A DNA stretch of 64,000 nucleotides from a virus, in the IMG/VR virus record IMGVR_UViG_3300035034_001226, positions 41,193 to 105,192 of that record; one strand, 5' to 3'. A program made the position numbers and the translations under genes. Positions 29,928 through 36,746 of this stretch are shown piece after piece. The notes beneath the pieces were generated by a model. It saw only the letters and a program-made list of their open reading frames with translations. It was not told the origin of the DNA and did no database searches. Position 1 is the stretch's first letter. Each line of letters opens with the position of its first letter.

Positions 29928-30149
29928 CTACTCAACTATTTTAATAGTATGCAATCTAAGGTAATTCTCTTTTACAATTGGTTCACCCATCAATTCTACC
30001 AAATCTTCCTCGACTTCAGGAGATAATGGATTATTCGCAGTAAAGGTCAATGATAATTCTTTTCCATCATACTCTGGATTGTCAGTATCCAAATCAATTT
30101 CAACTAAATCCGTTAATGCTTCTTTAGTCATTTTCATTGTTGATTTCAT
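29928..30149 (-). CDS. Hypothetical protein, 73 aa
   Basis: MKSTMKMTKEALTDLVEIDL, then YDGKELSLTFTANNPLSPEVEED, an acidic alpha/beta protein. SD AGGGAT. It stops in a double TAG TAG. Confidence 0.55.
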   Translation of the reverse strand: MKSTMKMTKEALTDLVEIDLDTDNPEYDGKELSLTFTANNPLSPEVEEDLVELMGEPIVKENYLRLHTIKIVE

Positions 30150-30166
30150 AACATATCCCTATCTAA

Positions 30167-30409
30167 TTAATCTACTAACTTAAATCCATAATTTTCAAAT
30201 AATGGGTGTTTAAATACAGCATACCTATTTTCACCATTAATCTTTTTACGTGATACTATCAGTCCAGCATCTACATTATTGTATATTATGCCATTTTTTA
30301 AATAGTTTTTATACTTGATATATTCTCTATACTTAAAATTTATTAACCATCTACTTTTTTCAGACCATATTAAATATGGTATTAATTTACATACATCCCA
30401 AAGTGTCAC
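30167..30409 (-). CDS. Hypothetical protein with GTG start, 80 aa
   Basis: GTG at 30409 overlaps the TGA of the upstream gene (GGTGAC), so it is translationally coupled. Basic and aromatic (WSEKSRWLINFKYREYIKYK). No family recognised. Confidence 0.5.
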   Translation of the reverse strand: MTLWDVCKLIPYLIWSEKSRWLINFKYREYIKYKNYLKNGIIYNNVDAGLIVSRKKINGENRYAVFKHPLFENYGFKLVD

Positions 30410-30891
30410 CTTCTTAATATTTGTAGTCCATGAGGTTGGGAATATATTAGATTATTATTGAATACTATATTACCTACACCACGTCTAGTATTTCTAGCTA
30501 TATCGTTCCCACATACATTCAATTTTACCTTTGATTTATCATCACCTGTACTAAATTTAATATGTGGTAGTTCTGTAAATTCTGGTAAATTGCTATATAT
30601 GGATTTTACTTCATCTTCAATAGTTTCGTCCGTAAACTTAAAATCACTATCATATATTTCATCATATAAAATATTTAATGATATTGGTTTATCAGATGAA
30701 ATGGAGGGATATGATATTTCTTTATCACTATGTGTGTAACACATGTAACCGACATACATTTTATTAGGATCAAAATCAGGGTCTGAGTTAGGACCAAATA
30801 TTTCTGCTTGCTTCTTGCGTAGGTTACTCATACTATTAACATCTTGTAACGCTACAGCATCATCCCAATTATCAGTGTATTCTATAGACAT
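30406..30891 (-). CDS. Hypothetical protein, 161 aa
   Basis: Acidic, with FGPNSDPDFDPNKMYVGYMC near residue 32 and IKFSTGDDKSKVKLNVCGND later. No recognised domain. Coupled to the next small gene. Confidence 0.55.
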   Translation of the reverse strand: MSIEYTDNWDDAVALQDVNSMSNLRKKQAEIFGPNSDPDFDPNKMYVGYMCYTHSDKEISYPSISSDKPISLNILYDEIYDSDFKFTDETIEDEVKSIYSNLPEFTELPHIKFSTGDDKSKVKLNVCGNDIARNTRRGVGNIVFNNNLIYSQPHGLQILRR

Positions 30892-30906
30892 ATAAATTCT
30901 CCATAT

Positions 30907-30982
30907 TGGTAGTTCCTATCGGACTTGAACCGATAACTTCAACCATGTCATGATTGCACTCTACCAATTGAGTTAAGGAACT
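30907..30982 (-). tRNA. tRNA-Val(GAC)
   Basis: Anticodon loop ATGACAT in stem CAATC/GGTTG, A73, encoded CCA. Confidence 0.85.
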
Positions 30983-30986
30983 ATTG

Positions 30987-31293
30987 TGGATTCGTGAGCA
31001 GGACTCGAACCTGCAACCACGGCGTAATATATGCATTAACCTTTACCGCTGTTCTTCCACATCATCATATCCATAATATTACTAATCAGCATTATTTCCA
31101 CGTTCATATAACAGTTCTACAACATTTTCCCATACCTAGATGCCTGTCTGTACCTTCCACAGTTCACGTTTTTTGAGCTTATGCATATGTTACATCGTCA
31201 ATTTACTAGTGTTGTTTACTAAATTATAATACTAATGGCTGTATCTCAGCGTTTCATATCATTTCAATTTCAGAATAATTGAACTATCACGAA
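30987..31293 (-). tRNA. tRNA interrupted in the D-loop by a 218-nt insert
   Basis: TTCGTGA at 31287-31293 pairs perfectly with TCACGAA at the far end, 307 nt away, followed by T73 and encoded CCA. T-arm GCAGG/CCTGC is perfect. The 5' exon ends TAGTTCAAT and the 3' part resumes TGGAAGAAC. Joining them gives TAGTTCAATTGGAAGAAC, identical to the D-arm of tRNA-Ala at 28.4 kb. The insert is 31060-31277, begins with U and ends with G. The anticodon arm downstream is non-canonical (loop too long), so the amino acid is unknown. Promoter 31401-31429 drives it. Confidence 0.55.
31060..31277 (-). other. Putative intervening sequence in tRNA
   Basis: 218 nt between the D-loop halves. TTCAATT/AATTGAA forms a P1-like stem across the 5' junction. 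Internal hairpins include GCTG/CAGC and CTGT/ACAG. I could not identify confident group I P, Q, R and S core elements. No ORF. Confidence 0.45.
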
Positions 31294-31400
31294 ATTTTAC
31301 TTCTTCATTAATCTTGGTGCATGTTCCGAAAAATAAGCGCAAATACTAATACTTTCATATTTTTAAGCGCAACTACCGGATAATGACCGCATTTTCATAC

Positions 31401-31429
31401 ATTATATGATATATGTACGCAAATGTCAA
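31401..31429 (-). promoter_or_regulatory. Promoter of the interrupted tRNA
   Basis: TTGACA, 17-nt spacer, TATAAT on the minus strand. About 100 nt of leader with two AAGCGCAA repeats separates it from the tRNA 5' end. Confidence 0.8.
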
Positions 31430-31437
31430 TTAATAAT

Positions 31438-31513
31438 TGGTGGAGAATATCGGACTTGAACCGATCTGGCTAAAACCTTGCAAAAGTTTTCCGGGTACCC
31501 ATGCCCATTCCCC
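31438..31513 (-). tRNA. tRNA-Ala(TGC), second copy
   Basis: GGGGAAT/ATTCTCC acceptor, anticodon loop TTTGCAA in stem AAACT/GGTTT, A73, encoded CCA. The D-stem is only three pairs. Confidence 0.75.
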
Positions 31514-31525
31514 ATACTATATTGT

Positions 31526-31612
31526 TGGCAGGCAGTGGAGGAATCGAACCCCTCAGCTCCTTCCGACTTTTTTATGCTACGGACTTAGAAGGTCCGTGTC
31601 GGGACACCGCCT
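31526..31612 (-). tRNA. Atypical tRNA-like gene, Arg(TCT)-like
   Basis: AGGCGGT/ACTGCCT acceptor, G73, encoded CCA and a T-loop TTCGATT are good. The anticodon stem CGGAC/GTCCG with loop CTTCTAA is perfect. There is no normal D-arm: the 5' segment CCGAC pairs instead with GTCGG in the variable region, enclosing the anticodon hairpin. Confidence 0.5.
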
Positions 31613-31627
31613 ATTAATGGATATTAA

Positions 31628-32083
31628 ATGATTAATTGTACATTTTGTGATACACCTACTAAAAATAAAAAAAATTGCTCTAGGTCATGTGCTAACTCAT
31701 ACAATAACACTGTATATCCCAAGCGTAAACCAGAAGGCTCCTGTAAAAGCTGCTTAATGCCTATTAAAACAACATATACTTACTGTACATCATGTTGGAA
31801 TATAAAGAAGATGGTGGATGACATAACATTAGGACAAGCTATTTACACCAATCACCATAAGAGTTCGGCTTTTGCCTTAATAAGATCAAGAGCAAGGGCT
31901 AGAATTAAACCTAAAGGGCAGTCTTGTCAGTCTTGTGGATACAGCAAACATGTTGAAGTATGTCATATAATACCTATTAAAGATTTTCCATTAGATGCTA
32001 AATTGAGTGATATAAACAGTGATGATAACTTGATGCTTTTGTGTCCTAACTGTCATTGGGAATTCGATCATAACCTAGTCTAA
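31628..32083 (+). CDS. Zinc-finger HNH endonuclease
   Basis: 151 aa on the plus strand amid minus-strand tRNAs. The N-terminus has several CxxC knuckles (CTFCD, CKSCL, CTSCW). The C-terminus has the HNH core: SCQSCGYSKHVEVCHIIPI, then NLMLLCPNCHWEFDHN. Typical of free-standing homing endonucleases that sit beside tRNA or other conserved sites. It starts 15 nt from a tRNA-like gene, consistent with insertion there. Confidence 0.85.
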   Translation: MINCTFCDTPTKNKKNCSRSCANSYNNTVYPKRKPEGSCKSCLMPIKTTYTYCTSCWNIKKMVDDITLGQAIYTNHHKSSAFALIRSRARARIKPKGQSCQSCGYSKHVEVCHIIPIKDFPLDAKLSDINSDDNLMLLCPNCHWEFDHNLV

Positions 32084-32107
32084 ATTAACATAATATTCCT
32101 TTTAGTT

Positions 32108-32186
32108 TGGTGGGAGTGGTGGGGTTCGAACCCACAACCTATCGGTTAAAAGCCGATTGCTGACTGTCCAGTTGAGCTACACTCCC
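32108..32186 (-). tRNA. tRNA-Lys(TTT)
   Basis: Anticodon loop CTTTTAA in stem ATCGG/CCGAT, A73, encoded CCA. Confidence 0.9.
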
Positions 32187-32239
32187 AAATTTATCTTTCA
32201 ATCATATTCATATATGCCGTTATTGTCAAGAACTAATTT

Positions 32240-32308
32240 TGGTGGGGGTGGTGGAATTGAACCACTTTTCCGGGAATCCCGGTGCAAAGCCATTTTTGCT
32301 ACACTCCC
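32240..32308 (-). tRNA. tRNA-like gene with collapsed anticodon arm
   Basis: D-arm GCAA/TTGC, T-arm GTGG/CCAC with TTCAATT, A73 and CCA are present. The anticodon region is CCGGG-ATT-CCCGG, about five bases too short. It could descend from a Gly(TCC) tRNA, the one amino acid for which I found no canonical gene. Confidence 0.4.
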
Positions 32309-32327
32309 CAGATTAATAATCAATAAT

Positions 32328-32403
32328 TGGTGGGTCCAGAAGGAGTCGAACCTTCAACCCTCTGGGTAAAAGCCAGATGCTCTGCCAGTTGAGCTATAGA
32401 CCC
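32328..32403 (-). tRNA. tRNA-Lys(TTT), second copy
   Basis: Anticodon loop CTTTTAC in stem TCTGG/CCAGA; body very like tRNA-Lys(CTT) at 28.6 kb, suggesting duplication and anticodon change. Confidence 0.9.
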
Positions 32404-32409
32404 AAAATA

Positions 32410-32556
32410 TCAATCTAACATTTTTCTAAAATTTTGTTTAGCTTTTGAACGCCGTGAACGTCTTTTAAATACTTTAATTCTGGCCATCTGCCTGCGTAGA
32501 TTACCATATCGTTCACCACGTGCTTCTTTCCAAGGTGGTAAGTTTTCCTCTTTCAT
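32410..32556 (-). CDS. Very basic small protein, 48 aa
   Basis: MKEENLPPWKEARGERYGNL, then an Arg/Lys-rich tail (KVFKRRSRRSKAK). AGGGGAA precedes the ATG. It resembles nucleic-acid-binding small proteins and, loosely, the N-terminal half of the 8.0-kb gene. The DNA containing its SD is duplicated upstream. Confidence 0.5.
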   Translation of the reverse strand: MKEENLPPWKEARGERYGNLRRQMARIKVFKRRSRRSKAKQNFRKMLD

Positions 32557-32625
32557 AATATTATTCCCCTAATGTAAATTAATTATTTGCATAATATTAT
32601 TCCCCTAATGTAAATTAATTATTTG
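32554..32625. repeat. 36-bp tandem duplication covering a ribosome site
   Basis: Two identical adjacent 36-bp units that include AGGGGAATAATATT, the SD of the 48-aa gene, and its upstream leader. Confidence 0.9.
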
Positions 32626-32740
32626 CACTGTATAAAGACGGTCCATATATCTTTAAGATACCACTCTTCGGGCAGAGTAAAAGGCTCGTTGACCCGATTA
32701 AATACACTTTCTGTTACTAGCCAAGCACAATTCTTTAATA
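32626..32740 (-). ncRNA. Transcribed leader region
   Basis: Between promoter 32746-32774 and the 36-bp repeats. GC-richer than the surroundings, with ACTC/GAGT enclosing TGCCCGAA and a TTAAAGATAT block like that of the two-copy RNA family. It could be a leader of the 48-aa gene or a small RNA. Confidence 0.35.
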
Positions 32741-32745
32741 AAATG

Positions 32746-32774
32746 AGTTTAACAGTTTGTCTTCATCATGTCAA
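32746..32774 (-). promoter_or_regulatory. Extended -10 promoter
   Basis: TTGACA, 17-nt spacer ending TGT, TAAACT on the minus strand. A hairpin ATTGTC/GACAAT overlaps the -35 region. Confidence 0.55.
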
Positions 32775-32796
32775 TTGTCTATTCGACAATTATATT

Positions 32797-32872
32797 TGGC
32801 GGCAACGGCGGGACTCGAACCCGTAACCTCTTCCGTGACAGGGAAGTACTCTACCAATTGAGTTACGCTACC
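32797..32872 (-). tRNA. tRNA-Asp(GTC), second copy
   Basis: Anticodon loop CTGTCAC in stem CTTCC/GGAAG, G73, encoded CCA. Confidence 0.9.
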
Positions 32873-32877
32873 ATATT

Positions 32878-32967
32878 TGGAGGAAAATGGAGGAATCGAA
32901 CCCATGCCACATCTCTGTAACACGCTAGTTTTCAAGACTAGTTGTCCTCCGTTGGACCGCACCTTCC
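32878..32967 (-). tRNA. tRNA-Ser(TGA)
   Basis: Class II: anticodon loop CTTGAAA in stem CTAGT/ACTAG, long variable arm, encoded CCA. Position 73 is T, whereas Ser tRNAs usually have G. Confidence 0.85.
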
Positions 32968-32979
32968 AATATTCAGATA

Positions 32980-33144
32980 TTACACTTCGGAAACATCTAA
33001 GACACCTCCGAAGTAATAATCTTCTTCCATTGCTTTCTCTATCGCATCCAATTCATCTTCAGCGATTACTTCTGTACTCCTATTACCATAGTCATAACTT
33101 CTACTATCAGAGTACCATACTTCATACGTTCTTAACTTGTTCAT
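32980..33144 (-). CDS. Small acidic protein, 54 aa
   Basis: A perfect AGGAGGA lies before ATG 33144: MNKLRTYEVWYSDSRSYDYG, then AEDELDAIEKAMEED. This matches the small alpha/beta proteins in phages whose motif is a strand followed by an 'AxxxA' helix. Function unknown. Confidence 0.6.
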   Translation of the reverse strand: MNKLRTYEVWYSDSRSYDYGNRSTEVIAEDELDAIEKAMEEDYYFGGVLDVSEV

Positions 33145-33276
33145 AATGAATCCTCCTTTGGTTTGATTCCATAATCATCAAAGGTTTTGGACTGAACGAT
33201 CCAAATTACGTTACTTCGTTATTACTCTTTTGAAAATTAAACAATTTTTACTGTTCTTCAATTTCCATATGTTTGA
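33145..33276. other. Intergenic stretch
   Basis: Contains an imperfect hairpin CTTTGGTTTGAT/ATCATCAAAG near 33160. I see no promoter or ORF that I can defend. Confidence 0.3.
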
Positions 33277-33348
33277 CGGGGGTGTAAGAAATCGAATCCT
33301 ACATACACCGACGTTTGCAGCCTCAGTAGCTTACCCAGAGCCACCCCC
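33277..33348 (-). tRNA. tRNA-Cys(GCA), second copy, no CCA
   Basis: GGGGGTG/CACCCCC acceptor, D-arm GCT/AGC, anticodon loop CTGCAAA. The T-stem has mismatches and the 3' end reads GTCA, so CCA must be added by the cca enzyme. Confidence 0.65.
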
Positions 33349-33361
33349 ATTGTTCAAATTA

Positions 33362-33823
33362 TTAACCATTATCTATTCTAACAAAATCTACACCTAAGTC
33401 AATAGTATAACATAAAAAAGCACCAATAGGTTCTGGAGTATAACATAAAAAACCACCAATAGTTTTTGGACTTTCCTCACATGAAATACTTTTAACAATA
33501 CATCCCTCAATACTTACATTATCATAATATATATTAAATTTATAAGAACCCAAACCCAAACCCAAACCATTTCTAGTGGGTATAATCTCAAGCCTATTAT
33601 GCATTTCTTGAAAATAATCTATATTAATAGCGTTATTACCAAATAATACAAGTACACAATTATAGGATACTGCTTGTGGGGCCATGTCTCCAATTCTTGT
33701 TTGTTCAAGGTCTGCCATAATTTGAATAATATCAACAGTTATTAATAAAGGTAGATCACTATCACTATCAGTTAAATATACTGGTACGTTTCGTTTTATT
33801 ATATCACTCATAAATATGTACAT
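33362..33823 (-). CDS. Hypothetical protein with internal duplication, about 150 aa
   Basis: MSDIIKRNVPVYLTDSDSDL is the likely start (33811); an ATG four codons earlier sits too close to AGGA. Near the C-terminus IGGFLCYTPEP and IGAFLCYT are tandem copies from a 33-bp repeat. No family recognised. Confidence 0.5.
   Translation of the reverse strand: MYIFMSDIIKRNVPVYLTDSDSDLPLLITVDIIQIMADLEQTRIGDMAPQAVSYNCVLVLFGNNAINIDYFQEMHNRLEIIPTRNGLGLGLGSYKFNIYYDNVSIEGCIVKSISCEESPKTIGGFLCYTPEPIGAFLCYTIDLGVDFVRIDNG
33404..33469. repeat. 33-bp imperfect tandem repeat
   Basis: Two adjacent units starting AGTATAACATAAAAAA that keep the reading frame of the host gene. Confidence 0.8.
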
Positions 33824-33833
33824 ATCCTATTTT

Positions 33834-33910
33834 TGGTAGTCCCGGTGGGAGTCGAACCCACAATCCTGAGATTTTGAATATCAGAGCGATGCCAATTTGC
33901 TTACAGAACC
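33834..33910 (-). tRNA. Class I tRNA with Leu(CAA) anticodon
   Basis: Anticodon loop TTCAAAA, short variable loop, D-arm TAAGCAAATTGGCATCGCT as in the tRNAs at 29.36 and 40.6 kb, A73, encoded CCA. Confidence 0.75.
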
Positions 33911-33923
33911 ATAATTTTATTTT

Positions 33924-34337
33924 TTAACATATTGTAGTAATCGTTCCACAACACATTCTCTCATTATCATAGATTGCAAATAATACATCATCAGTAAGTT
34001 CATAGCGTTGGAATCCTTCAAACATACATTGGTAAGTTTTAATGAATAATGGGTGCCTTATAAGTTCATCAACAGTATTGCATTCTATGATTGCTGGATC
34101 AACACCACCAACAAAATTTGGTATAAGTTGTGTAAATTTAATGTTATACACACCATCTACTGGATCAGATAATGTCTCTTTGTATGCAATATATTCATGG
34201 ATACCTTCTATTGCACTCTCATCAATCTTAGATTGCATATCTCCAACAGTCAAACCATTCTCAATTGCTAATTCTTTCATAATTTCGCCTTTAATGATTT
34301 TTTCTAATTCATCTTCTAAATCATCTCTAGTTTCCAT
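33924..34337 (-). CDS. Acidic hypothetical protein, 137 aa
   Basis: METRDDLEDELEKIIKGEIM and KIDESAIEGIHEYIAYK suggest a helical N-terminal half; the C-terminus ends in RMCCGTITTIC. No family recognised. Confidence 0.55.
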   Translation of the reverse strand: METRDDLEDELEKIIKGEIMKELAIENGLTVGDMQSKIDESAIEGIHEYIAYKETLSDPVDGVYNIKFTQLIPNFVGGVDPAIIECNTVDELIRHPLFIKTYQCMFEGFQRYELTDDVLFAIYDNERMCCGTITTIC

Positions 34338-34353
34338 ATAATTTCCTTATGTT

Positions 34354-34431
34354 TGGTGCCCCAAGAGGGATTCGAACCCCCGACCTTTCGCTTCGTAGGC
34401 GCTTGCTCTATCCAAACTGAGCTACAAGGGC
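34354..34431 (-). tRNA. tRNA-Arg(ACG)
   Basis: Anticodon loop CTACGAA; D-loop GTTTGGATA; A73, encoded CCA. A34 would need conversion to inosine to read all CGN codons. Confidence 0.85.
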
Positions 34432-34444
34432 GTTGTTAATATAT

Positions 34445-34562
34445 GCGTCATAAACGGATTCGAACCGATGTTTCACTATGCGGATTTACACGTACCATAC
34501 TTTAATTGAATCGAACAATTGAAACCCTAGTAGTGCGTTCTTAGCCACTGAACTACACGACA
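34445..34562 (-). tRNA. tRNA with a 52-nt anticodon-loop region
   Basis: TGTCGTG/TATGACG acceptor pairs throughout allowing wobbles. The D-arm GTTC/GAAC is standard and the anticodon stem CACTA/TAGTG is perfect, but 52 nt lie between its halves instead of seven. The insert itself contains a perfect second T-arm (AATTG-TTCGATT-CAATT). No CCA encoded. Either an intron-like insert or a fusion of two tRNA pieces. Confidence 0.45.
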
Positions 34563-34568
34563 CATATT

Positions 34569-34645
34569 TGGCTGGCACCCTCGGAATCGAACCGAGCACA
34601 TCTTGATTAACAGTCAAGCCCCACCACCTTGGTCGGTTCGTGCCA
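34569..34645 (-). tRNA. tRNA-Asn(GTT), second copy
   Basis: Anticodon loop CTGTTAA in stem CTTGA/TCAAG, G73, encoded CCA; D-arm unusual (ACC/GGT). Confidence 0.85.
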
Positions 34646-34652
34646 ATTGTAA

Positions 34653-35165
34653 TTATTTAAATAATGAATCTATCACATCATTAAATTCTTGTTGGTAAAT
34701 ATAGAGAGATTTGATCAATACGATATACGTATAATTAGACACACCGTTATTTACATTCTCTCTGTTCCCAGCAATGTTTATTATTGTCGGTTTATATTCT
34801 CTAAGGAATTCCAGAACATTATGTGTCGCTTCTTCTGTAGAATTTCCTGAATTTTTATAATATGGAACTGTTAAATATGGTCTATCATTTTCTCTACAAT
34901 ATTTTATAGTCAATTTACAACCACTGCTATTCATGTCACCGAATAGAATAGTTGCATTTGCATCAATAACATTCTTACGGGTACGTGGTGGATACTTAGG
35001 ACTACCATGTTCAACTAATCCATATTCTCTACCCCAATCTGGACGTGGACCCGTTTGGGTCTTCCATCCCTTGGGCATAGTTCCACCTGTAGATATGTCC
35101 AAATCTTTAGCAGCCCGTAAACCAGCCTCATCTGCACCAGTTTGGCATCCTGATATTATTTTCAT
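34653..35165 (-). CDS. SLOG-family protein (cpYpsA-like)
   Basis: 170 aa. IISGCQTGADEAGLRAAKDL, TMPKGWKTQTGPRP and ANATILFGDMNSSG..T follow the YpsA-like SLOG family (also called putative molybdenum carrier). SLOG proteins bind nucleotide-type ligands, some linked to NAD or cyclic-nucleotide signalling. Start overlaps a 13-codon ORF (MSIKTVRFGGDIL) with a good SD, probably a leader peptide. Promoter 35235-35263 drives both. Confidence 0.75.
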   Translation of the reverse strand: MKIISGCQTGADEAGLRAAKDLDISTGGTMPKGWKTQTGPRPDWGREYGLVEHGSPKYPPRTRKNVIDANATILFGDMNSSGCKLTIKYCRENDRPYLTVPYYKNSGNSTEEATHNVLEFLREYKPTIINIAGNRENVNNGVSNYTYIVLIKSLYIYQQEFNDVIDSLFK

Positions 35166-35234
35166 ATTTACAATATATCACCACCGAATCTAACTGTTTT
35201 AATACTCATATCATTCTCCTATTAATATTTCCAT

Positions 35235-35263
35235 ATCATAGTATGAATGATTTAGACTGTCAA
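35235..35263 (-). promoter_or_regulatory. Promoter of the SLOG gene
   Basis: TTGACA, 17-nt spacer, TATGAT on the minus strand, inside the 3' part of the interrupted gene upstream. Confidence 0.65.
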
Positions 35264-35592
35264 GTATTTTTATCAATATAAATGTATTCTTTAGCAAAAG
35301 CTTGGGCTTCCTCTACTGTCATATTTGCATAATCCATATATGTGTCCAATAATTTCGTTGAATCTTCATTAGTAAAATATGGTCACTGTTCAGGGTGTTT
35401 TGGTATTCCAACAGTACACTCTACACATGCATAATGTGACCCAAATTCTACCTTTGTAACTTTTGGATTAAAGTATTTTATATACCATTCTATATGTGGA
35501 GTCCTCATACTTTTCCAATAGACATCAATCAATCTTCCCGTACTTGGTATATCAAATACATATTTTTCTTCACACTTCCACATATCCGTCAT
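35260..35592 (-). pseudogene. Gene with in-frame TGA near its middle
   Basis: From ATG 35592: MTDMWKCEEKYVFDIPSTGR... reaching KHPEQ, then TGA (35383-35385), then PYFTNEDSTKLLDTYMDYAN... for 40 more codons to TGA. The downstream frame is clearly protein-like, and EQ-W-PYF is a natural reading, so TGG to TGA is likely. The upstream part may still be made as a 69-aa product. Family not recognised. Confidence 0.55.
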
Positions 35593-35608
35593 TACTATCT
35601 CCTAATTA

Positions 35609-36148
35609 TTATTTTATGAATCTGTAAAGATAATGACCTCTACCACCTTGCCAACTCTTTCTACCATCTACATAAAAGTCAGTATCTTTAAATAATTTTT
35701 GAAACTCTTGTTGAGTAAAATTATTTTTCCAACCATTTAATTGTAATGTATCACTATCTATATCATTCATCAATGCATATGAACATATAATGGTATTAGT
35801 AATAGTACCTAAGTATTCTATAAATTTTTCTAACTCTATTACATATTCAAATACACCACTTGCAAAAACTACATCATAAGATTCGGTAATACACCATTCA
35901 TCTTCATTGAAATCCATTATTATGGAACCATCTCCACGATCAATTATATCTGATGGAGTATATGATATAGTTGGTGGTAAAAGTGTTTTCAGATGGCACA
36001 TTCCAGCACCCAGTTCTAATAATGACTTTGTATTTCTTGGAATAAAGGTTGCCATTTTTTCCGTTCTAGCGTTCCACGTTTCATGATAAGATAAGTCATT
36101 AACCCACCTCTCATCACTATCATTTAGGGTTCTTGGATGCTTCGGCAC
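35609..36148 (-). CDS. Class I SAM-dependent methyltransferase
   Basis: 179 aa. LLELGAGMCHLKTLLPP is motif I for SAM binding; YDVVFASGVFEYV is motif post-II/III. The start overlaps the preceding gene by 29 nt, so the two are coupled. As part of the cluster with a glycosyltransferase and a pyruvyltransferase, it may O-methylate a sugar; other acceptors are possible. Confidence 0.75.
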   Translation of the reverse strand: MPKHPRTLNDSDERWVNDLSYHETWNARTEKMATFIPRNTKSLLELGAGMCHLKTLLPPTISYTPSDIIDRGDGSIIMDFNEDEWCITESYDVVFASGVFEYVIELEKFIEYLGTITNTIICSYALMNDIDSDTLQLNGWKNNFTQQEFQKLFKDTDFYVDGRKSWQGGRGHYLYRFIK

Positions 36149-36746
36149 GTTGTTTCTCCATGAATTGTTTTTTATTGCTACCTGTTGATGCTCTATGAGC
36201 TATAACTGTACCATTAAATGGATCAGGTTGATCTGCTCGTAGCATTTGAAAATATTCTGGTGGTAATTCAAAATAATTTAAATCTTTATATGAATTGTTG
36301 TTGGCTTTCCATAACTCATTTAATGCCAATTCATCAGAACCTTCCATGCTATCATTAAGTTCACACCATGCTTCTAAGAAATCTAAAGTTCTTTCATTAT
36401 AATCAAAATACAACGTTCCGACATGCCAGAACCTGTCAGTATGTGCACCCACTTTTCGTTTTGCTGCAAAATCATAATCAAATTCACTATTAAACAGTTC
36501 TGGTATTTTATATAATGTACCATCTACGTCTATCCACAATACTCTACGCTTTAATTCCTTTAAAGTATCCAAAATGAATCGGGGCTTTATAGCCGTGTTG
36601 TTTATCCATGATCCAGTGTCCTTTAACTCAACAATATGATGATCGATATCATAACGATCACAATCATGTCTCATTTTTTTCGCATAGTGTGGATACTGCC
36701 AACTCATTGTATAAAATGATATTACGGTAGGGTACTCATTATTCAT
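36120..36746 (-). CDS. GT-A type glycosyltransferase-like protein
   Basis: 208 aa. KPRFILDTLKELKRRVLWID followed by VDG supplies the DxD metal site of nucleotide-sugar transferases; EGSDELALNELW later is a typical GT-A block. Overlaps both neighbours in the glycan cluster. Confidence 0.7.
   Translation of the reverse strand: MNNEYPTVISFYTMSWQYPHYAKKMRHDCDRYDIDHHIVELKDTGSWINNTAIKPRFILDTLKELKRRVLWIDVDGTLYKIPELFNSEFDYDFAAKRKVGAHTDRFWHVGTLYFDYNERTLDFLEAWCELNDSMEGSDELALNELWKANNNSYKDLNYFELPPEYFQMLRADQPDPFNGTVIAHRASTGSNKKQFMEKQRAEASKNPK

Noticed and set aside
31060-31277. Confident group I intron call
   Set aside because: I could not place the conserved P, Q, R and S core segments; only the junction bases and a P1-like stem agree.
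30987-31293. tmRNA as the identity of the split tRNA-like locus
   Set aside because: No G3-U70 pair, no resume codon or tag ORF, and joining the D-loop halves gives a perfect ordinary D-arm.
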